Assembly (NCBI RefSeq): GCF_026616205.1
Contig: NZ_JANHGR010000001.1
Coordinates: 2,037,881-2,101,880, forward strand
DNA: 64,000 nt
Direction: 5' to 3'
Source of the DNA: Halolamina litorea
GTDB taxonomy: Archaea > Halobacteriota > Halobacteria > Halobacteriales > Haloferacaceae
Shown here: one piece after another, positions 60,755-64,000 of the stretch
How positions within the stretch are numbered: position 1 is the stretch's first letter
Layout: every line of letters starts with the position of its first letter
Made by a program: the position numbers and the translations under genes
The notes under the pieces: model-generated
Seen by the model: only the letters and a program-made list of their open reading frames with translations
Databases searched by the model: none
Told to the model about the DNA's origin: nothing

Positions 60755-61039
60755 TCAGCCACCGTAGACCGAGGGGACGATCCGGACGGTGTCCCCCTCG
60801 GAGAGTTCGGTGGCGAGCCCGTCGATGTGTTTGACGTTCTTCTTGTTGATCGTGACGACGGTCGATCCCGCTGTCGTGTCGGCGGACTCGTCCACGATAC
60901 GCCCCTCGAGAGTCGGGTGGTCGGCCTCCAACCCCCGGAGCAGTTCCCCGACAGTCGTGCCAGTGTCGTACTCTCCGCCTACGTCCTCGACGCCGGCGTC
61001 GTCGCGGAAGGGACCGAACAGTTTGCACTCGATTTGCAC
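60755..61039 (-). CDS. MoaD/ThiS-like ubiquitin-fold protein (SAMP type)
   Basis: A 94-residue beta-grasp protein ending in Gly-Gly (VRIVPSVYGG), the form needed for adenylation by an E1-like enzyme. Such proteins donate sulfur for molybdopterin (MoaD) or modify proteins (SAMP in haloarchaea); the two roles can overlap. KLFGPFRDDAG and VTINKKNVKHIDGL are typical. The gene is convergent with the aldehyde oxidoreductase, and a role in its pterin cofactor is plausible. The start is ATG at 61037-61039. Confidence 0.85.
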   Translation of the reverse strand: MQIECKLFGPFRDDAGVEDVGGEYDTGTTVGELLRGLEADHPTLEGRIVDESADTTAGSTVVTINKKNVKHIDGLATELSEGDTVRIVPSVYGG

Positions 61040-61077
61040 GTTCGACCGGTGGGCCGGAGCCCAAAAGTAGCCAGCGG

Positions 61078-62268
61078 TCAGCCGGTGGTGACGATCTCGA
61101 TCACGTCACGGTGGGAAAGTCGGTGGTCGGAACCGACTTGCCGGCCCGAACGGCAGTCGATGCCGTGGAGTAGCCCGTCGCCCACGTCCGAGTGGATGGT
61201 GTACGCGAAGTCCTCGACGGTGCCACCCTCCGGCAGGATGAAACAGTCACGGAACACCCCCTTCTCGTCTTTCGAGCCGTTGGCGCTGCCGGGGAAGACG
61301 CCGAGACAGCCCAGCGTCTCGAACAGTGCGGTCTCGAGGGCGTCCTGGACGCCGGTGCCGCCGTAGGCGTCGATGAACGTCCGGATCTGTTCGAGTCCCT
61401 GTTCCTGCTCGGCACTCACGCCGCCGACGATTTCGAAGTCGTCCTCCCCGGGCGTGTAGTCGAGGACACCACCCTCACTCGCCTTCTTCAGGGACTTCTC
61501 CGCGTGGGCGCTCACGGGAACGAAGTCGAGGTGATCGTACTGCTGTTCGTCGGTGATGGCCTCCCAGTTCTCCTGTGCGGCGGGGGTGTCCATCTTGTTG
61601 GCCGCGATGACGATAGGCTTGGTCCGCTTTCGGATCTCGCGGGCCAACTCCTCGCGCTGCTCGCCGTCCCACTCCTCCGGATCGAAGCCGATCCCCTGGC
61701 CGAGGATGATCTGCTTGATCTCCTCTTCGACGATACCGAAGGCGTCCATCTGTTCTGCGAGTGCCGCCTCGACGTCTCCCTCGCCACCGTGGTAGCCGGT
61801 CAGGTGGCGCTCGATCCCCTTGTTCAGCACGTCGAGATACCACATGTCGATCTCGTTTTCGAGGAACGCGATGTCCTCCCGGGGGTCGTGACCCTCAGTC
61901 GCTTCGCCCTCGAGGTCAGTCTCGCCGGAGAAGTCAACGACGTGAACGAGCACGTCGGTCTCGTTGAGGTCCGCGAGGAACTGGTTCCCCAAGCCCTTCC
62001 CCTCGTGGGCGCCGGGGATCAGCCCCGCCACGTCGACGAGTTTGACGGGGACGAAGCGAGTGCCGTCGTCGCAGTAGCCGACACTCGGGGTGCACGTCTC
62101 GTCGAACTCGGGGGCAGCACACTCGACGCGCACGTACGCCTCGCCCATGCTCGGGTCGATGGTGGTGAACGGGTACGCGCCCTCGGGCACGTCGTTCATC
62201 GTCGCCGCGTTGAACAGCGTCGACTTGCCCACCGAGGGCTTGCCGACGAGTCCGATCCGGTAGCTCAT
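61078..62268 (-). CDS. ychF: YchF/OLA1-type P-loop NTPase
   Basis: A 396-residue Obg-related NTPase that acts near the ribosome. G1 is GLVGKPSVGKST (about residues 6-17), G3 DVAGLIPGAHEGKGLG (about 77-92) and G4 AANKMD (about 217-222); the last 75 residues form a TGS domain (DFAYTIHSDVGDGLLHGIDC). Bacterial and eukaryotic YchF/OLA1 have NxxE at G4 and prefer ATP; here NKMD suggests GTP. The start MSYRIGLVG at 62266-62268 is canonical. Function is probably in translation quality or stress. Confidence 0.9.
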   Translation of the reverse strand: MSYRIGLVGKPSVGKSTLFNAATMNDVPEGAYPFTTIDPSMGEAYVRVECAAPEFDETCTPSVGYCDDGTRFVPVKLVDVAGLIPGAHEGKGLGNQFLADLNETDVLVHVVDFSGETDLEGEATEGHDPREDIAFLENEIDMWYLDVLNKGIERHLTGYHGGEGDVEAALAEQMDAFGIVEEEIKQIILGQGIGFDPEEWDGEQREELAREIRKRTKPIVIAANKMDTPAAQENWEAITDEQQYDHLDFVPVSAHAEKSLKKASEGGVLDYTPGEDDFEIVGGVSAEQEQGLEQIRTFIDAYGGTGVQDALETALFETLGCLGVFPGSANGSKDEKGVFRDCFILPEGGTVEDFAYTIHSDVGDGLLHGIDCRSGRQVGSDHRLSHRDVIEIVTTG

Positions 62269-62386
62269 TGGAACGGCCGATGTGGTTAGCGGACAAAAGC
62301 CGTCCCATCGGCGCCGACAACGGCTGTGAACGTCACGCACACTTCGAGCCGGTGGGAATTTGACACAGGACGCGAAACGAGTGGCT

Positions 62387-62686
62387 GTGAGCGACGAGAG
62401 CACGGATACGGGCGAACGCGGGGACACGTTCGGTGTCGGGATTCGAGTGACCGAGGCGGAACTCCGTGTCGTCGTCCGGGTTCCGTCCGACATCGACGCC
62501 GGGTGGACGGACCCGGAGTCATTCCAAGCGCTGATCGAGCGACGCCTCTGGGAGGAACTGGATCGAGAAGAGACACTCAGGGCGGTCGCATCCACGACCG
62601 AGCCCGGCGAAACGGCGATGCTCGGAAGCGTGACCCTTCGGCCGGACGGGTCGGTGGTCGGGAGTTCACTCGAAGCGCCGTCGTGA
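62387..62686 (+). CDS. Haloarchaeal protein of unknown function, 99 aa
   Basis: A 99-residue protein with DTFGVGIRVTEAELRVVVRV, the hydrophilic helix DPESFQALIERRLWEEL, and TTEPGETAMLGSVTLRPDG. The beta-alpha-beta layout is clear but I cannot name a family. The start used is GTG at 62387 (MSDESTD); a GTG six bases before and a TTG at 62360 are alternatives. It ends just before the convergent gene, leaving one base between the stop codons. Confidence 0.55.
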   Translation: MSDESTDTGERGDTFGVGIRVTEAELRVVVRVPSDIDAGWTDPESFQALIERRLWEELDREETLRAVASTTEPGETAMLGSVTLRPDGSVVGSSLEAPS

Positions 62687-62687
62687 G

Positions 62688-63539
62688 CTACTCGGGGAGC
62701 GAGTCCACGACCAAACCGAGTTCTGCTGCGCGCTGTGGGTCGTAGCGTCGACAGTCGTACCGGTTCGGGCCGTTCGTGTCGGCTCGAACCGACAGTACGC
62801 CGAGGCGGGCGAACGCCGAGAGTGTTGTGCCGAGTACGCGCGACGAGAGGTCGGTTTTCGGCGCGAGTTGGCCGGCCTGTACGAACGAGCGGTCGGTCCG
62901 CTCCAGGACGGCGAGTGCGTCCCGCCAGTAGCTCCGGAAGTAGCCGAACGTCGTCGGGTCGTGGACACGGAGCCGCTGGACAGCCGTCGTGGCTTCCGCG
63001 TCGACGGCCGGTTCGCCGACGGTCGCCGCGAAGAAATCACTGAACCTGGCAGTCGTGCGCGGCGGACAGGCTTCGGTCGCCGTCGCCACGATGCCGGATC
63101 CGGGTTGGTCAGTCCATGATCGGAGCTGCTGGAGGAGCCGACAGACGCTGTCGTAGTCACTGTCGGCGACGAGTGCCCCGAGAGAGTCGAGATAGACGAG
63201 CGTACTGTTGGAGCCGCGGTTCCACCCTTCGAGGAACTGTTCCAGTACGGTACGGAGTTGACGGGTCTCGACGGGACGCTCAACGGTGGCAACGGCGAGG
63301 TCCTCGGAAACAACGCTTGTCTGTGTCGCCGCTCCCGCACCACGAGCGAGGTCGAAGCACTCGACGATCCCGACCTGCTCGGAGTTGACGCCGGTCCGCT
63401 CCCAACTCCGTCGCCATTCGTCGGCCGTGGTGTCAGTAAGAACGGCGAGGACGTTTCGTCCCGCCGCGTGGCTCCGGACGGTCTGCATTGCCCGTTCGGC
63501 GCCGAAAGCGAGTCGTTCTGAAGCGGCGTCGAAGGGCAT
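62688..63539 (-). CDS. KaiC/RecA-like protein without P-loop, with C-terminal winged helix
   Basis: A 283-residue protein. The N-terminal half has a RecA-like strand order (VLAVLTDTTADEW, GIVECFDLARG, STLVYLDSLGALV) but no Walker A motif, so ATP hydrolysis is unlikely; the last 80 residues look like a winged helix (VQAGQLAPKTDLSSRVLGTT and SVRADTNGPNRYDC). Proteins of this kind are haloarchaea-specific and are thought to be signal or regulatory proteins. The ATG at 63537-63539 is leaderless with a clear TATA box. It may regulate the rRNA region upstream but that is speculation. Confidence 0.68.
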   Translation of the reverse strand: MPFDAASERLAFGAERAMQTVRSHAAGRNVLAVLTDTTADEWRRSWERTGVNSEQVGIVECFDLARGAGAATQTSVVSEDLAVATVERPVETRQLRTVLEQFLEGWNRGSNSTLVYLDSLGALVADSDYDSVCRLLQQLRSWTDQPGSGIVATATEACPPRTTARFSDFFAATVGEPAVDAEATTAVQRLRVHDPTTFGYFRSYWRDALAVLERTDRSFVQAGQLAPKTDLSSRVLGTTLSAFARLGVLSVRADTNGPNRYDCRRYDPQRAAELGLVVDSLPE

Positions 63540-63564
63540 ATGCGGATTACAACGACTGATTAGG

Positions 63565-63574
63565 TATAAAAATA
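63565..63574 (-). promoter_or_regulatory. TATA box of the RecA-like/winged-helix gene
   Basis: On the minus strand TATTTTTATA lies 26-35 bases before the ATG at 63537-63539, the expected place for a leaderless haloarchaeal transcript. The sequence is unusually AT-rich for this window. No other reading frame lies in the 126-base spacer (63540-63665) to 5S rRNA, and tRNA-Cys, common after 5S in haloarchaea, is absent. Confidence 0.75.
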
Positions 63575-63665
63575 CGGGTCACGGGGGATAGTTGATCCTC
63601 GTGAACCGTGGTGAGTGGCCGCGAACGCGACCGCTCTTCGATCGTTATGAAAACCGCAATGAATG

Positions 63666-63788
63666 GAGAGACGGCGAGTCGAGTTTTCCAGCGGGTCGCC
63701 CACGCCAGTACTCCTCCACACGTGGGTGAGCTTAACTTCCGTGTTCGGGATGGGTACGGGTGTTACCTCACCACTCTGGCCGTCTCAC
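63666..63788 (-). rRNA. rrf: 5S ribosomal RNA
   Basis: On the minus strand the sequence from GAGACGGCC through CACCCGTACCCATCCCGAACA and GGAAGTTAAGC to GCCGTCTC has the full 5S pattern: helix I (GAGACGGC with GCCGTCTC at 63779-63786 and 63668-63675), the conserved CCCATCCCGAAC loop region and the GTACTGG/GTGGGCGAC arm. The ends are estimated to within a few bases. It is the last visible part of an rRNA operon transcribed on the minus strand. Confidence 0.93.
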
Positions 63789-63789
63789 G

Positions 63790-63828
63790 CCGAGTCGCGG
63801 AATCGAACCGCGATCATACCAGGCTCGG
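63790..63828 (-). ncRNA. tRNA-like t-element in the 23S-5S spacer
   Basis: On the minus strand CCGAG (63824-63828) pairs with CTCGG (63790-63794), enclosing a perfect T-arm, CGCGG-TTCGATT-CCGCG (63796-63812). There is no anticodon arm, so this is not a tRNA. In Haloferax, 5S 5'-end maturation uses such a mini-tRNA recognised by tRNase Z, which cuts just after it; the position here, directly before 5S, fits. Confidence 0.75.
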
Positions 63829-63855
63829 TAGGGTCCACAACCGTGTATAAGCGTA

Positions 63856-63889
63856 GTCCAGTTCGCACCTGGACCCGTATGATACGGGT
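63856..63889 (-). other. Two hairpins in the 23S-5S spacer
   Basis: GTCCAG (63856-63861) pairs with CTGGAC (63869-63874) around a seven-base loop, and ACCCGTA-TGA-TACGGGT (63873-63889) is a perfect 7-bp hairpin with a three-base loop. The two share bases at 63873-63874, so they would compete unless shortened. They lie between the 23S end and the t-element and may guide processing. Confidence 0.5.
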
Positions 63890-63912
63890 ACAGTGCAGAG
63901 CGATCACCGGAT

Positions 63913-64000
63913 GAGTGATGGCTTCGGTCTGTTAGTGCTCGCGGACTCAACGCCTCGTTGCCTTGGCGCGTACATCCCGAGTCTATCTAACTCCTCTTCT
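63913..64000 (-). rRNA. rrl: 23S ribosomal RNA, 3' end (partial)
   Basis: On the minus strand AGTTAGATAGACTCGGG, GTACGCGCCAAGGCAACGAG and GCGAGCACTAACAGACC are the conserved 3' terminal region of haloarchaeal 23S rRNA, ending near GAAGCCATCACTCAT. The 3' end is estimated from that pattern; the rest of the gene is beyond the window. Confidence 0.88.

Noticed and set aside
63790..63850. A tRNA gene in the 23S-5S spacer, suggested by the T-loop TTCGATT
   Set aside because: There is no anticodon or D arm and the acceptor-like stem has five pairs; it fits the mini-tRNA (t-element) before 5S.

Overview
This 64 kb window is chromosomal sequence from a haloarchaeon (class Halobacteria). The evidence is consistent: very high GC, strongly acidic predicted proteins, ATG codons that often sit about 25 to 30 bases downstream of an archaeal TATA-like box (leaderless transcripts), ribosomal protein S17e, an archaeal proteasome alpha subunit, F420 biosynthesis genes, Tat-dependent secretion signals including a Tat lipobox, PGF-CTERM sorting signals, a ThiS/MoaD-like small modifier, and a 23S-5S rRNA arrangement with a tRNA-like t-element. 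There is no prophage, CRISPR array or intact insertion sequence. Most genes are core or ordinary accessory genes.

Layout. 0-10 kb: the 5' end of hisD, a cold-shock protein, a methyltransferase, a decayed reading frame, then a drug/stress efflux island (TrmB regulator and a very large RND transporter on the minus strand; a zinc-ribbon membrane protein, a TetR regulator and a MacB-like ABC pair on the plus strand). Three related operator-like sequences lie in front of the three outward promoters of this island. 10-12 kb: three Dps-family paralogues in one operon, only the first with all ferroxidase ligands, facing a small gene whose promoter carries a perfect DtxR-like palindrome. 12-21 kb: PAS histidine kinase, NhaC antiporter, aspartate-semialdehyde dehydrogenase, D-2-hydroxyacid dehydrogenase, MFS transporter, aldo/keto reductase, and an eIF2B-type protein. 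21-27 kb: the RtcB RNA ligase and its partner archease, a DoxX-like membrane protein, and a DUF502-type membrane protein with an in-frame 54-bp repeat tail. 27-31.8 kb: two Usp proteins, a nitroreductase, and a secreted PQQ-propeller/PKD protein overlapping a PGF-CTERM protein. 31.8-35.4 kb: HerA helicase and NurA nuclease (end resection). 35.5-41.6 kb: cofE and cofD (coenzyme F420), a Dus-like protein directly abutting cofD, an HD phosphohydrolase, a sulfatase-like enzyme and a PAC2 protein. 41.6-50.5 kb: geranylgeranyl-reductase-like flavoprotein, S17e, ThyX, a secreted SNase-LTD nuclease, polysaccharide deacetylase, proteasome alpha subunit, a three-repeat surface protein, an amidohydrolase, and tRNA-Glu(CTC). 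50.7-58.9 kb: a Tat lipoprotein with two ferritin-like domains, several uncharacterised membrane proteins and a cytochrome oxidase operon (coxB, fused coxA-coxC, subunit IV). 59-63.5 kb: tungsten-type aldehyde ferredoxin oxidoreductase, a MoaD/SAMP-like protein, a YchF-type GTPase, and two haloarchaeal hypotheticals. 63.6-64 kb: the 3' end of an rRNA operon on the minus strand (5S, t-element, 3' end of 23S).

The strongest leads are the putative TetR operator family at 6.2, 6.4 and 6.95 kb; the three-paralogue Dps operon with two degenerate ferroxidase sites and the adjoining iron-box-like palindrome; the extracellular two-domain ferritin-like lipoprotein next to uncharacterised membrane genes near the oxidase operon; and a metallophosphoesterase remnant at 55.1 kb that is broken by a frameshift and a lost start codon. 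All functional statements rest on motif reading by eye; no database search was run.
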